Source of the DNA: Huaxiibacter chinensis
GTDB taxonomy: Bacteria > Pseudomonadota > Gammaproteobacteria > Enterobacterales > Enterobacteriaceae
Assembly: GCF_022171985.1 (NCBI RefSeq)
Contig: NZ_JAJVHF010000008.1
Coordinates: 97,771 to 161,770, forward strand
Length of the DNA: 64,000 nucleotides
Reading direction: 5' to 3'
This document shows, one piece after another, positions 1 to 10,739 of the stretch. A model generated the notes under the pieces. It saw nothing but the letters and a program-made list of their open reading frames with translations, had not been told where the DNA came from and made no database searches. Position 1 is the stretch's first letter. The number at the start of each line of letters is the position of its first letter. Both the position numbers and the translations under genes were made by a program.

Positions 1-281
1 AGACCATCAAATTCCTGATCGGCTTTCAGTACGCGAGACTGAATCTTCCCAAGCAAGTGGCGCGAGTTAGAGTTTAAACCTTGTTCTTCGCTGATGATAA
101 TCCGGCGTTTCAGCTCGGCAAAGCGAACCTTATAGAACTCATCCAGGTTATTTGAATAGATGCCCAAAAAACGCATCCGCTCAATGAGCGGGTTGCTTTT
201 ATCCGCCGCTTCCTGAAGCACGCGTTCGTTAAACGCTAACCAGCTTAGCTCTTTCTCGATGTATAACTTTTCCTGACCCAT
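1..281 (-). CDS. ppk: Polyphosphate kinase, N-terminal part (cut by window edge)
   Basis: The first 93 codons of a minus-strand gene start at 281 and run off the left edge. The visible protein begins [20 protein letters not shown] and contains [11 protein letters not shown], the N-terminal domain signature of Ppk, which polymerises the gamma-phosphate of ATP into polyphosphate at the inner membrane. Only the N domain is visible; the catalytic histidines lie outside the window. The gene sits downstream of purMN in the same direction, as in E. coli, but 226 bp separate it from purN and a Pho-box-like site lies in that gap, so it probably has its own promoter. Identification is from recognised sequence and gene order. 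Confidence 0.93.
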   Translation of the reverse strand, partial: MGQEKLYIEKELSWLAFNERVLQEAADKSNPLIERMRFLGIYSNNLDEFYKVRFAELKRRIIISEEQGLNSNSRHLLGKIQSRVLKADQEFDG

Positions 282-369
282 TACAACTTACACTCCGTTT
301 CAATCACGGGACGCAGCAAATCCGTCTCGATTCTATTATGGCGAGCTTTGCCACGAGATGTCCAACTGT

Positions 370-387
370 GCCAGAAAAGTATGACAG
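370..387 (-). promoter_or_regulatory. Pho-box-like PhoB site upstream of ppk
   Basis: On the minus strand 387-370 reads CTGTCATACTTTTCTGGC: one perfect CTGTCAT half followed 11 nt later by a weaker half (TTCTGGC). PhoB binds 11-bp direct repeats of this kind, and ppk is a known Pho-regulon gene in enterics. A CATAAT -10-like hexamer lies at 340-335. The distance from box to -10 is longer than usual, so the exact promoter is uncertain. Confidence 0.5.
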
Positions 388-507
388 TAAATTTTTTTTC
401 TGCGGGATTTTAGAGGGTTGGGGGAGGGCATGTCGGGTGGCGTAACGCTTACTGGACCCCAAAGTACATCGGTCCGCCTAAGCGTCGCGCCCCCCGGTAA
501 AACAACA

Positions 508-2186
<1,679 letters not shown>

Positions 2187-2233
2187 TCAAGTCCCCACGC
2201 GATTGCATTGCGATAGTAAGAAAAATCGGCGCA

Positions 2234-2262
2234 ATTCTAACAGTCCAGGCAAACGTTTGCGA
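2234..2262 (-). promoter_or_regulatory. PurR operator and -10 of the purMN promoter
   Basis: The near-palindrome aggcaaacgtttgcga (2247-2262) matches the PurR consensus core GCAAACGTTTGC exactly. On the minus strand a TAGAAT -10 hexamer follows at 2239-2234, so the operator covers the -35 region. PurR with hypoxanthine or guanine represses purMN in E. coli from a site in the same place. Direct sequence match; function inferred from the regulon. Confidence 0.85.
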
Positions 2263-2347
2263 GCCTTAATCGACGCAAGGAAAAAGAGGCGCGATATTTT
2301 TCTGACTCGACAAGAGGAAGCGGCAAACTTGACTCCGTTCACGAAAA

Positions 2348-2361
2348 TGAAACCGGTTTCG
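2348..2361. promoter_or_regulatory. AscG-like LacI-family operator 1
   Basis: TGAAACCGGTTTCG is a near-perfect palindrome centred at 2354.5. It matches 13 of 14 bases of the operator I recall for AscG, the LacI-family repressor of the E. coli asc (cellobiose/arbutin/salicin) operon: TGAAACCGGTTTCA. It lies just upstream of the -35 of the GH1 gene, 57 bp centre to centre from a second copy. Confidence 0.75.
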
Positions 2362-2370
2362 GTAATGTGC

Positions 2371-2399
2371 TTGCAACAGCTAAGCGCATTGCACATGAT
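2371..2399 (+). promoter_or_regulatory. Putative promoter of the 6-phospho-beta-glucosidase gene
   Basis: TTGCAA (2371-2376), a 17-bp spacer and CATGAT (2394-2399) form a sigma-70-like promoter between the two AscG-like operators. The predicted start near 2406 falls inside operator 2. This layout (operator, promoter, operator) is typical of repression by looping or occlusion. Assigned by eye. Confidence 0.5.
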
Positions 2400-2404
2400 T
2401 TCAC

Positions 2405-2418
2405 TGAAACCGGTTTCT
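2405..2418. promoter_or_regulatory. AscG-like LacI-family operator 2
   Basis: TGAAACCGGTTTCT is centred at 2411.5 and has the same 13-nt core as the copy at 2348. It overlaps the expected transcription start of the downstream GH1 gene, so a bound repressor would block initiation. No LacI-family regulator gene is present in the window, so the repressor would act from elsewhere. Confidence 0.75.
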
Positions 2419-2422
2419 GTAA

Positions 2423-3892
<1,470 letters not shown>

Positions 3893-3918
3893 GCGCCAGC
3901 GAGCAGAACCCCACGCAT

Positions 3919-3948
3919 AAACCGGAGCTTGCACTCCGGTTTTTTTTT
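3919..3948 (+). terminator. Intrinsic terminator after the GH1 gene
   Basis: A 7-bp stem ACCGGAG (3921-3927) / CTCCGGT (3934-3940) with a 6-nt loop is followed by a run of T from 3940 to 3948. It ends the single-gene unit before the upp promoter. Confidence 0.85.
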
Positions 3949-4012
3949 GCTTAAATCACTTTGGTTGATCGCAGTCAAGTAAGATGGGTATGGCGCACTC
4001 CGAAAAAAGCGG

Positions 4013-4033
4013 TATAATCCGGCGATTTTTTTG
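4013..4033 (+). promoter_or_regulatory. upp promoter -10 and GATTTTTTTG initiation region
   Basis: A perfect TATAAT (4013-4018) is followed 5 nt later by G-A-T7-G (4024-4033). In E. coli upp the initially transcribed GATTTTTTTTG allows UTP-dependent reiterative transcription and uracil-sensitive start-site choice (Tu and Turnbough). The T tract and its distance from the -10 are kept here, so the same pyrimidine control is likely. The -35 is poor. Confidence 0.7.
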
Positions 4034-4060
4034 CGGTAGACACCTCAGAGGAGAATAAGA

Positions 4061-4687
4061 ATGAAGATTGTGGAAGTGAAGCACCCACTCGTTAAACACA
4101 AGCTGGGCCTGATGCGTGAGCATGACATCAGCACGAAGCGTTTTCGCGAACTGGCCTCTGAAGTAGGAAGCTTACTGACTTACGAAGCAACCTCCGATCT
4201 GGAAACAGAAAAGGTGACCATCGAGGGCTGGAACGGCCCGGTACAGGTTGAGCAGATCAAAGGCAAAAAAATCACCGTTGTGCCTATCCTTCGCGCCGGT
4301 CTTGGCATGATGGAAGGTGTGCTGGAGCACGTTCCAAGCGCACGCATCAGCGTTGTCGGTGTTTACCGTGACGAAGAGACGCTGGAGCCGGTTCCTTACT
4401 TCCAGAAGCTGGTTTCAAACATTGACGAGCGTATGGCGCTGGTCGTTGACCCGATGCTGGCTACCGGCGGTTCAATGATTGCCACGATCGATCTGCTGAA
4501 AAATGCAGGCTGCAGCAGCATTAAGGTGCTGGTACTGGTTGCCGCGCCGGAAGGTATTGCAGCACTTGAGAAAGCCCACCCGGACGTCGAACTCTATACC
4601 GCGTCTGTTGACCAGGGGCTGAATGAGCACGGGTACATTATCCCGGGGCTGGGCGATGCCGGCGACAAGATTTTTGGTACGAAGTGA
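4061..4687 (+). CDS. upp: Uracil phosphoribosyltransferase
   Basis: Upp salvages uracil to UMP using PRPP in the cytoplasm. The 208-residue length equals E. coli. The PRPP-binding loop D130-PMLATGGSM (130-139) is intact. An AGAGGAG ribosome site precedes the ATG by the usual distance. The gene is the first of upp-uraA; an attenuator-like terminator lies between the two genes. Expression is probably set by UTP through the T-tract initiation region at 4024-4033. Confidence 0.98.
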   Translation: MKIVEVKHPLVKHKLGLMREHDISTKRFRELASEVGSLLTYEATSDLETEKVTIEGWNGPVQVEQIKGKKITVVPILRAGLGMMEGVLEHVPSARISVVGVYRDEETLEPVPYFQKLVSNIDERMALVVDPMLATGGSMIATIDLLKNAGCSSIKVLVLVAAPEGIAALEKAHPDVELYTASVDQGLNEHGYIIPGLGDAGDKIFGTK

Positions 4688-4703
4688 TTGAATAATGATA
4701 AAG

Positions 4704-4732
4704 AAGCCGACTTTGATAGTCGGCTTTTTTTT
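4704..4732 (+). terminator. Intrinsic terminator between upp and uraA
   Basis: A perfect 9-bp stem AAGCCGACT (4704-4712) / AGTCGGCTT (4718-4726) with a 5-nt loop runs into a T tract (4725-4732). It lies 17 nt after the upp stop and 41 nt before uraA, so uraA is read by partial read-through or from a promoter not recognised here. Confidence 0.85.
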
Positions 4733-4773
4733 GAATAAAACACAAACAACCCAACACATTTAAGGAACACACT

Positions 4774-6063
4774 ATGACGCGCCGTACTATCGGGGTGAGT
4801 GAAAGACCGCCACTTTTACAGACGATCCCGCTTAGTTTGCAGCACCTGTTCGCCATGTTTGGCGCGACCGTGCTGGTGCCAATCCTGTTTCACATCAACC
4901 CGGCCACCGTACTGCTGTTCAACGGTGTCGGAACGCTGCTCTATCTCTTTATCTGTAAGGGCAAAATTCCGGCATATCTGGGCTCCAGCTTTGCCTTTAT
5001 CTCCCCGGTCTTACTGCTGCTGCCGCTGGGGTATGAGGTCGCGCTGGGCGGGTTTATCATGTGCGGCGTGTTGTTCTGCCTGGTCTCCTTTATTGTGAAA
5101 AAGGCCGGGACCGGCTGGCTGGACGTGATGTTCCCGCCTGCGGCTATGGGCGCAATCGTTGCCGTCATCGGCCTGGAACTCGCAGGCGTGGCGGCGAATA
5201 TGGCGGGCCTGTTACCCGCTGAAGGCCAGGCGCCGGACTCTAAAACCATTATCATCTCGCTGGTGACGCTGGGTGTGACCGTCTTTGGTTCCGTCCTGTT
5301 CCGCGGATTTTTGGCAATCATCCCGATTCTGATTGGCGTGCTTGCGGGTTATGCGCTTTCCTTTGCCATGGGCGTGGTGGATACCTCTCCGATTGCAGAG
5401 GCGCACTGGTTTGCGCTGCCTACCTTCTATACCCCGCGTTTCGAGTGGTTTGCGATTTTCACCATTTTGCCTGCGGCGCTGGTCGTCATTGCTGAACATG
5501 TGGGCCATCTGGTGGTGACGGCGAACATCGTTAAAAAAGATCTGATTCGCGATCCCGGCCTGCATCGCTCCATGTTTGCGAATGGCCTGTCGACCATGAT
5601 TTCCGGTTTCTTTGGCTCCACGCCAAACACCACCTACGGTGAGAATATCGGCGTGATGGCAATAACCCGCGTCTACAGTACCTGGGTGATTGGTGGCGCG
5701 GCGATTTTTGCGATTCTGCTCTCCTGCGTCGGTAAGCTGGCGGCCGCGATCCAAATTATCCCGGTTCCGGTGATTGGCGGTGTCTCGCTTTTACTGTACG
5801 GCGTTATCGGGGCATCCGGTATTCGCGTATTGATTGAATCAAAAGTGGACTACAACAAAACCCAGAACCTGATTCTGACCTCGGTGATCCTGATCATCGG
5901 CGTGAGCGGCGCGAAGGTGCATATCGGGGCCGCCGAACTGAAAGGCATGGCGCTGGCCACCATCGTTGGCGTGGGTCTGAGCCTGATCTTCAAGCTGATC
6001 TCCGTTTTGCGCCCGGAAGAAGAGATTCTGGACGCAAACGACAGCGAAAGACCGGCACCGTGA
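4774..6063 (+). CDS. uraA: Uracil:H+ symporter, NCS2 family
   Basis: UraA imports uracil with a proton across the inner membrane and feeds Upp. 429 residues, as in E. coli, with the 14-helix NCS2 pattern of long hydrophobic stretches. The substrate and proton residues of the E. coli structure fall at identical numbers: E241 and H245 in EHVGHL and E290 in TYGENIG. The start MTRRTIGVSERPPLLQ matches the family N-terminus. It is co-directional with upp, with a terminator between. Confidence 0.97.
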   Translation: MTRRTIGVSERPPLLQTIPLSLQHLFAMFGATVLVPILFHINPATVLLFNGVGTLLYLFICKGKIPAYLGSSFAFISPVLLLLPLGYEVALGGFIMCGVLFCLVSFIVKKAGTGWLDVMFPPAAMGAIVAVIGLELAGVAANMAGLLPAEGQAPDSKTIIISLVTLGVTVFGSVLFRGFLAIIPILIGVLAGYALSFAMGVVDTSPIAEAHWFALPTFYTPRFEWFAIFTILPAALVVIAEHVGHLVVTANIVKKDLIRDPGLHRSMFANGLSTMISGFFGSTPNTTYGENIGVMAITRVYSTWVIGGAAIFAILLSCVGKLAAAIQIIPVPVIGGVSLLLYGVIGASGIRVLIESKVDYNKTQNLILTSVILIIGVSGAKVHIGAAELKGMALATIVGVGLSLIFKLISVLRPEEEILDANDSERPAP

Positions 6064-6070
6064 TCCTGTT

Positions 6071-6093
6071 ACCGGGCGGACGATCCGCCCGGT
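6071..6093 (+). terminator. Perfect hairpin after uraA, possible weak terminator
   Basis: ACCGGGCGGA (6071-6080) pairs perfectly with TCCGCCCGGT (6084-6093) across a 3-nt cga loop. It is followed by tctctcctt rather than a pure T run, so termination would be partial. It lies 66 nt before the hda start. Confidence 0.55.
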
Positions 6094-6159
6094 TCTCTCC
6101 TTGCAGGTTCCGTGCTAAACTCATCGCCGATTTTATGTGAGACCTTGATCGAGGTATTT

Positions 6160-6861
6160 CTGAACGGACCGGCACAGCTCTCTTTGCCACTTTATCTTCC
6201 TGACGACGAAACTTTTGCGAGTTTCTGGCCGGGCGATAACCCCTCTTTACTGGCCGCACTGCAAAACGTGCTGCGTCAGGAACATAGCGGTTACATCTAT
6301 ATCTGGGCACGCGAAGGCGCGGGGCGCAGCCATCTGCTGCATGCCGCCTGTGCCGAACTGTCTCAGCGCGGTGACGCCGTGGGCTATGTTCCGCTGGATA
6401 AACGCACCTGGTTTGTGCCGGAAGTGCTCGACGGGATGGAACACCTTTCGCTGGTATGCATCGATAATATTGAATGCATCGCAGGGGATGAGATGTGGGA
6501 AATGGCGATGTTCAATCTCTATAACCGGATCCTGGAGTCGGGCAAAACCCGCCTGCTGATCACCGGCGATCGCCCACCACGCCAGCTTAACCTTGGCTTG
6601 CCGGATCTGGCCTCCCGCCTCGACTGGGGGCAAATTTACAAACTCCAGCCGTTATCGGATGAAGACAAACTCCAGGCGCTGCAACTGCGTTCTCGTCTGC
6701 GCGGCTTTGAACTGCCGGAAGATGTCGGGCGTTTTCTGTTAAAACGCCTCGACCGCGAAATGCGCACTCTATTCGATACGCTCGATCAGCTTGACCATGC
6801 CTCTATTACCGCCCAGCGCAAGCTGACCATACCGTTCGTTAAAGAGACGCTCCGGCTGTAA
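6160..6861 (+). CDS. hda: DnaA regulatory inactivator Hda, CTG start
   Basis: Hda, bound to the DNA-loaded beta clamp, stimulates hydrolysis of DnaA-bound ATP and so limits initiation at oriC (RIDA). I start it at CTG 6160: a GAGG site (6151-6154) lies 5 nt ahead, the protein is then 233 residues, the length I know for E. coli Hda, and the clamp-binding motif QLSLPL falls at residues 6-11. A GTG at 6112 would add 16 residues ([15 protein letters not shown] and so on) without family support. The AAA+ core has the altered P-loop [11 protein letters not shown] and the arginine-finger segment LASRLDWG. It follows uraA by about 100 nt. Confidence 0.95.
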   Translation: MNGPAQLSLPLYLPDDETFASFWPGDNPSLLAALQNVLRQEHSGYIYIWAREGAGRSHLLHAACAELSQRGDAVGYVPLDKRTWFVPEVLDGMEHLSLVCIDNIECIAGDEMWEMAMFNLYNRILESGKTRLLITGDRPPRQLNLGLPDLASRLDWGQIYKLQPLSDEDKLQALQLRSRLRGFELPEDVGRFLLKRLDREMRTLFDTLDQLDHASITAQRKLTIPFVKETLRL

Positions 6862-6878
6862 ATCCGCCGGGCAAAATC

Positions 6879-8303
6879 TCACGCCATATCCGCCAGCAAA
6901 TGCGTTATCAACAGCGGAACAGGCCTGCCCGAGGCTACGCTTCTGCCTTGCTCGCGCCATAACGCGGTGCCGCTGATGTCGAGATGCGCCCAGGGGATCG
7001 AAGCCGGGCAGAAATGGTGCAGCAGCCACGCAGCAGAAGCGCTAATCGCTGCATTGTTGGTGGGCGTATTGCACAGATCGGCGATAGCGCTGTCGGTTTG
7101 TTTGCGCAGTCGGGCATCCAGCGGCAGGGACCATACTTCATCCCCGCACCGTTTACCGGCCTCCGTGAGCGCACGACGCAGCGGTTCGTCCTGAGTCATT
7201 AATCCACTGAGTTCATACCCCAGCGCCTTGACCACCGCGCCGGTCAAGGTAGCCATATCGATGATAAAGCGCGCCTGCGGATGGCGCTGGCTGGCCCAGG
7301 CGATAGCATCCGCCAGCACCAGCCGCCCTTCAGCATCGGTATTGTTGATTTCAACCGTCAGGCCGTTACAGGCGCGGGCTACCGTGCCGGGCTGCATAGC
7401 ATCCGGCCCGATGGCATTTTCGGCCAGGGCGAGCACGCCCATCATGCGAACCGGCAATTGCAGCTCTGCGGCAGCCAGCATTAGGCCCAGCACGTTCGCC
7501 GCACCGCACATATCGTATTTCATGGTGTACATGCCCGCGCCTTCTTTCAGCCACAGGCCGCCAGTATCGAAGGTAATGCCTTTGCCTACGTAGCAGCGCA
7601 CTGGTCCATCCGTCACCCCGTCGTAATGAATGGCCATCAGACGCGGCGGGCAATTTGCGCCTTTCCCGACGGCGTTGAGCAAGCCAAGGCCTTGCTCAAC
7701 GATCGCTTTTTCATCGAGCACTTCGCAGCGCAGGGCGGGGAAGGCGGCGCAGAGGCGTTGTGCCTCTTCAACGACAAACTGCGGCGTACACAGATCGGAA
7801 GGCAGATCGGCCAGGCGTCGTGCGGCGATCATGCCATGGGCGATCGCGCGTTGCTGGCTCACGATCGGCTTCAGGCGATCTTCCTGATCTCGTTGGCATA
7901 ACACCGAGATATGACGGATACGGATCGCCTTTTCGTCCGGCTGTTTAAGCTGCAAATCACTCAACCGGTGTGCCTGGTTAAACAGAAAACGCAGCAGTTG
8001 TACCAGCACGGTATCGTCAATGGCGCTCACATCGATAATGATGCTTTCGCTGACTGGTGATGCCAGCAGGGGACGTAGCGCGTTAATCAGCTCCCCGGTC
8101 AGGTTGTCGTACCACAGTTCGTCTGGCAGCAAGGTGAGACGCGCGAAAGGCGCACAGCCAAAACGGGTATCGCAGATTCCCTGATGTCCGCGCATCTCAC
8201 GGATTAACGCCGTGTCAGGCAGGCAGGGGCTGGACGGTGGGGCAATAAAGTGGCTTTCTGACCTGGCGTGTGAAAGGTCATTAACCAGCTGACAGGTCAT
8301 CAT
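6879..8303 (-). CDS. Leucyl aminopeptidase family protein (M17)
   Basis: A cytoplasmic M17 metallo-aminopeptidase expected to remove N-terminal residues from short peptides. The start at 8303 (MMTCQLVND) follows an AGAGGAAT ribosome site and gives 474 residues. All active-site residues of PepA are present in order: K241 and D246 in VGKGITFDTGG, K253, D264 in MKYDMCGAA, and D323, E325, R327 in NTDAEGRL. The spacing equals that of PepA, so activity is expected; the N-terminal domain is shorter and unlike E. coli PepA or PepB. Its start is 2 nt past the stop of the glycosylasparaginase gene, so the two are co-translated. It is the last gene of the EIIC-asparaginase-peptidase operon and absent from this place in K-12. 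Confidence 0.85.
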   Translation of the reverse strand: MMTCQLVNDLSHARSESHFIAPPSSPCLPDTALIREMRGHQGICDTRFGCAPFARLTLLPDELWYDNLTGELINALRPLLASPVSESIIIDVSAIDDTVLVQLLRFLFNQAHRLSDLQLKQPDEKAIRIRHISVLCQRDQEDRLKPIVSQQRAIAHGMIAARRLADLPSDLCTPQFVVEEAQRLCAAFPALRCEVLDEKAIVEQGLGLLNAVGKGANCPPRLMAIHYDGVTDGPVRCYVGKGITFDTGGLWLKEGAGMYTMKYDMCGAANVLGLMLAAAELQLPVRMMGVLALAENAIGPDAMQPGTVARACNGLTVEINNTDAEGRLVLADAIAWASQRHPQARFIIDMATLTGAVVKALGYELSGLMTQDEPLRRALTEAGKRCGDEVWSLPLDARLRKQTDSAIADLCNTPTNNAAISASAAWLLHHFCPASIPWAHLDISGTALWREQGRSVASGRPVPLLITHLLADMA

Positions 8304-8305
8304 GA

Positions 8306-9259
8306 TTATTCCTCTATTGGCGCACGGATGCGGGTTGCATAAGCCTGCATCCATGCTTCGTCGACCGCGTGATAATGGGTTTTTTCCTGCTGGCGTTCGG
8401 TGCGGTAGACCGTCAGGGGCTGTTGCGCCGTCGCCACCACGAAGGAGAAGGTTTTGATATTGGTGGCAGCACCAAATTCACCCCTGTTATTCATACACAC
8501 CACCGACAGGTCGCCGACGCGGCCAAAGCGTGACATCAGTTTGTCTTCCAGCTCGAACACCACCGAATCAGCCGCCTGCTGCGGGGACATCCCCTGCGCC
8601 ATCCGACGCACGATTTCATAGCTGACGCAGCCTTTCATTAAATCTTCACCGACGCCCGTGGCCGTGGCGGCGCCCGTCTCGCTGTCACAGTAAAATCCTG
8701 AACCGATAATGGGTGAATCGCCAAGCCGGCCCCGTTTTTTCATAAACAGGCCGCTGGTTGACGTCGCCACGCTCATGGAGCCGTGATTATCAAGCCCGAT
8801 GATGCCCACGGTATCGTGCCCGTCATACGGGCTAAGACCTTTATCCAGCGTTTCGCGGCAACGCTTGCGATAGTGCTGCATGGCGCGGTCGGTCAGCATC
8901 ACTTTCTCTTCGAATCCCTGGCTGAGCGCCCATTCCCGCGCGCCCTGGCCGACCATCAGGCTGTTATAGCGTTGACGGCTTAATGCCCGCGCGACGCGCA
9001 CCGGGTTGGCGATGTCCACCAGGTTCCCGACGGCACCGAAAGCCAGCGTGTCGCCATCCATATATGCCGCATCCAGCTCGACCTCGCCGTTTTCGGTGGG
9101 CAGCCCGCCGTAGCCGACGGATTTGTAAAATGGAAAGTCTTCAACGGCCGCAACGGCATCGACGACCGCCTGAGAGACCGGCTCTCCCGCCGCCAGCGCG
9201 GACGCGGATTCGGTAACGCCTTCCAGCGCCATTCGCCAGGTCGCGATAATTCCCCACAT
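8306..9259 (-). CDS. N4-(beta-N-acetylglucosaminyl)-L-asparaginase family Ntn-hydrolase
   Basis: The 317-residue protein aligns over its length with glycosylasparaginase from memory: TW near the N-terminus (7-8), SVGYGG (47-52), GHDTVG with the predicted nucleophile and autocleavage threonine T150, TSTSG, GRLGDSPIIG and GAATATGVGED. In that family the precursor cuts itself before the Thr, and the enzyme splits the GlcNAc-Asn bond. The Flavobacterium enzyme is exported, but no signal peptide is seen here, so the substrate must reach the cytoplasm. The next gene upstream, 3 nt away, encodes a PTS EIIC and the downstream gene an aminopeptidase, which suggests import and breakdown of a glycosylated amino acid or peptide. 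Exact substrate unknown; an isoaspartyl-peptidase role is the alternative. Confidence 0.82.
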   Translation of the reverse strand: MWGIIATWRMALEGVTESASALAAGEPVSQAVVDAVAAVEDFPFYKSVGYGGLPTENGEVELDAAYMDGDTLAFGAVGNLVDIANPVRVARALSRQRYNSLMVGQGAREWALSQGFEEKVMLTDRAMQHYRKRCRETLDKGLSPYDGHDTVGIIGLDNHGSMSVATSTSGLFMKKRGRLGDSPIIGSGFYCDSETGAATATGVGEDLMKGCVSYEIVRRMAQGMSPQQAADSVVFELEDKLMSRFGRVGDLSVVCMNNRGEFGAATNIKTFSFVVATAQQPLTVYRTERQQEKTHYHAVDEAWMQAYATRIRAPIEE

Positions 9260-9262
9260 GGT

Positions 9263-10582
9263 TTACTCCTGTTTAGCCAGCGTGGTTTCGGTTGACGTCG
9301 CGGAAGCAATCTCCGCGGCGCGGTACTGTTTATCAAGGATGCGCATAAAGGGCAGATAGAGCATGGCGCCAATCAGCAGGTTCAAAAGCTGCATCACGCT
9401 ACCGCTGATATGCCCGGTGACGATAAAGCCACTGATAACGGGGGGGAGTGTCCAGGGAATAAAGACCCCGGTGGTGACCGCCACGGCGCCAAGCTTCATG
9501 GCCGCATACTGCACCGTGACCAGCACCAGCGGCACCAGATTGAATGGGATAAGCATGATGGGGTTCATGATCACCGGCAGACCAAACAAAATCGGCTCGT
9601 TGATATTAAATACCGACGCACCCGCGCCCAGTCTGGCGACTTCGCGCATATTTTTACTGCGGGCAAACAGCAGCATTGCAATCACCAGCGACAAGGTGGC
9701 CCCCGCGCCGCCCATCCAGATCATGTCAAAAAACTGCTCGGTGATGATGTGCGGCGGCGTGGTACCCGCCTGAATAGCGGCAATATTATCGGTCTGGTTT
9801 TCCATCCACAGCGGACGAATGATGCCGTTTATCATGGAGCCGGAGTTAATCCCCACGGACCACAAAATGGTGATACTGAAAACCGTCATCAGAGCGCCGA
9901 AATACGAGGTACCGTAATGGCGAACCGGTGTCGCCACGACGTCATAGATGAATTGATGGATAGTGTGGTAGTGGGTATTTTCAAAGACGATGCGGACGAT
10001 GAGCACCAGAATCATCACCAGCAGAGCTGGGATCAGCGCCGCGAAGGACTCCTGTACGGCGGGAGGCACACCGTCGGGCATTTTGATGACCAGATTTTTA
10101 CGTTTCAGCCAGCAGAACAGCTCCGTCCAGAGCAGTGAGCCAATCATGGCGACAAATAATCCTTTGCTGCCAATCCACTCAACCGGCATCACCGTAATTC
10201 CGCCATTCTCGGCGACCTTAATGAAAGGGGTGAGGATCAGGAAGCTCACCAGCGCCAGGATTCCGCACGAAATGCGGTCTTCACCATAATGCTCTGCCAG
10301 CCTGAAGGCCACCAGGAAGCTGATAAACAGCGACATGGTAGAGAACACCGCATTGAACGGGATCTCAATGATGGCGCTCCAGCTTTCACCAAAGGCCTGA
10401 GACATAAATTGCTGGTAGGTCTGATTGGGGAACGAGGAGATCACCAGTAAAATCGACCCTACGATAATAAATGGCATGAATGATACGTATGCGCCACGAA
10501 TGGCGCCGAGATGCCGCTGCTGCGCCGTTTTAGCCGCCAGAGGCATCAGTTTTGCTTCAAGAAATCCCAGAACATTGTTCAT
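9263..10582 (-). CDS. PTS sugar transporter EIIC, lactose/cellobiose/chitobiose family
   Basis: A 439-residue integral membrane EIIC with about ten hydrophobic segments. NINEPILFGLPVIMNP is the substrate-pocket motif of the CelB/ChbC/LacE family, and MWTEL-like and IWMGGAGATL segments also fit. It would translocate and phosphorylate a beta-linked disaccharide-type substrate, but no EIIB or EIIA gene lies in the window, so it must borrow them from another cluster. First gene of the minus-strand operon EIIC / glycosylasparaginase / M17 peptidase, with 3-nt and 2-nt gaps. A CRP-like site lies about 75 bp upstream, between it and the divergent regulator-like gene. Confidence 0.88.
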   Translation of the reverse strand: MNNVLGFLEAKLMPLAAKTAQQRHLGAIRGAYVSFMPFIIVGSILLVISSFPNQTYQQFMSQAFGESWSAIIEIPFNAVFSTMSLFISFLVAFRLAEHYGEDRISCGILALVSFLILTPFIKVAENGGITVMPVEWIGSKGLFVAMIGSLLWTELFCWLKRKNLVIKMPDGVPPAVQESFAALIPALLVMILVLIVRIVFENTHYHTIHQFIYDVVATPVRHYGTSYFGALMTVFSITILWSVGINSGSMINGIIRPLWMENQTDNIAAIQAGTTPPHIITEQFFDMIWMGGAGATLSLVIAMLLFARSKNMREVARLGAGASVFNINEPILFGLPVIMNPIMLIPFNLVPLVLVTVQYAAMKLGAVAVTTGVFIPWTLPPVISGFIVTGHISGSVMQLLNLLIGAMLYLPFMRILDKQYRAAEIASATSTETTLAKQE

Positions 10583-10657
10583 TGTGAACTCCGTACAAGA
10601 TTGAGTAATGAGGTTGTGTTATTGCTGAGGATTATCAGTGAAGCGCGACGTTCAAAA

Positions 10658-10673
10658 GGTGAAATAGCTCACA
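10658..10673. promoter_or_regulatory. CRP-like site in the divergent EIIC / regulator region
   Basis: GGTGA-aatagc-TCACA matches the CRP core TGTGA-N6-TCACA at 9 of 10 bases. It lies 75 bp upstream of the EIIC start and 66 bp upstream of the plus-strand gene, so it could serve either promoter. A small AATCT-cata-AGATT repeat (10696-10709) lies nearby. Supports catabolite control of the cluster. Confidence 0.6.
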
Positions 10674-10739
10674 ATGTCATCGCTGTTCATATATAAATCT
10701 CATAAGATTGGTTATCGGAGTTAAACGGGACGGTTCACG

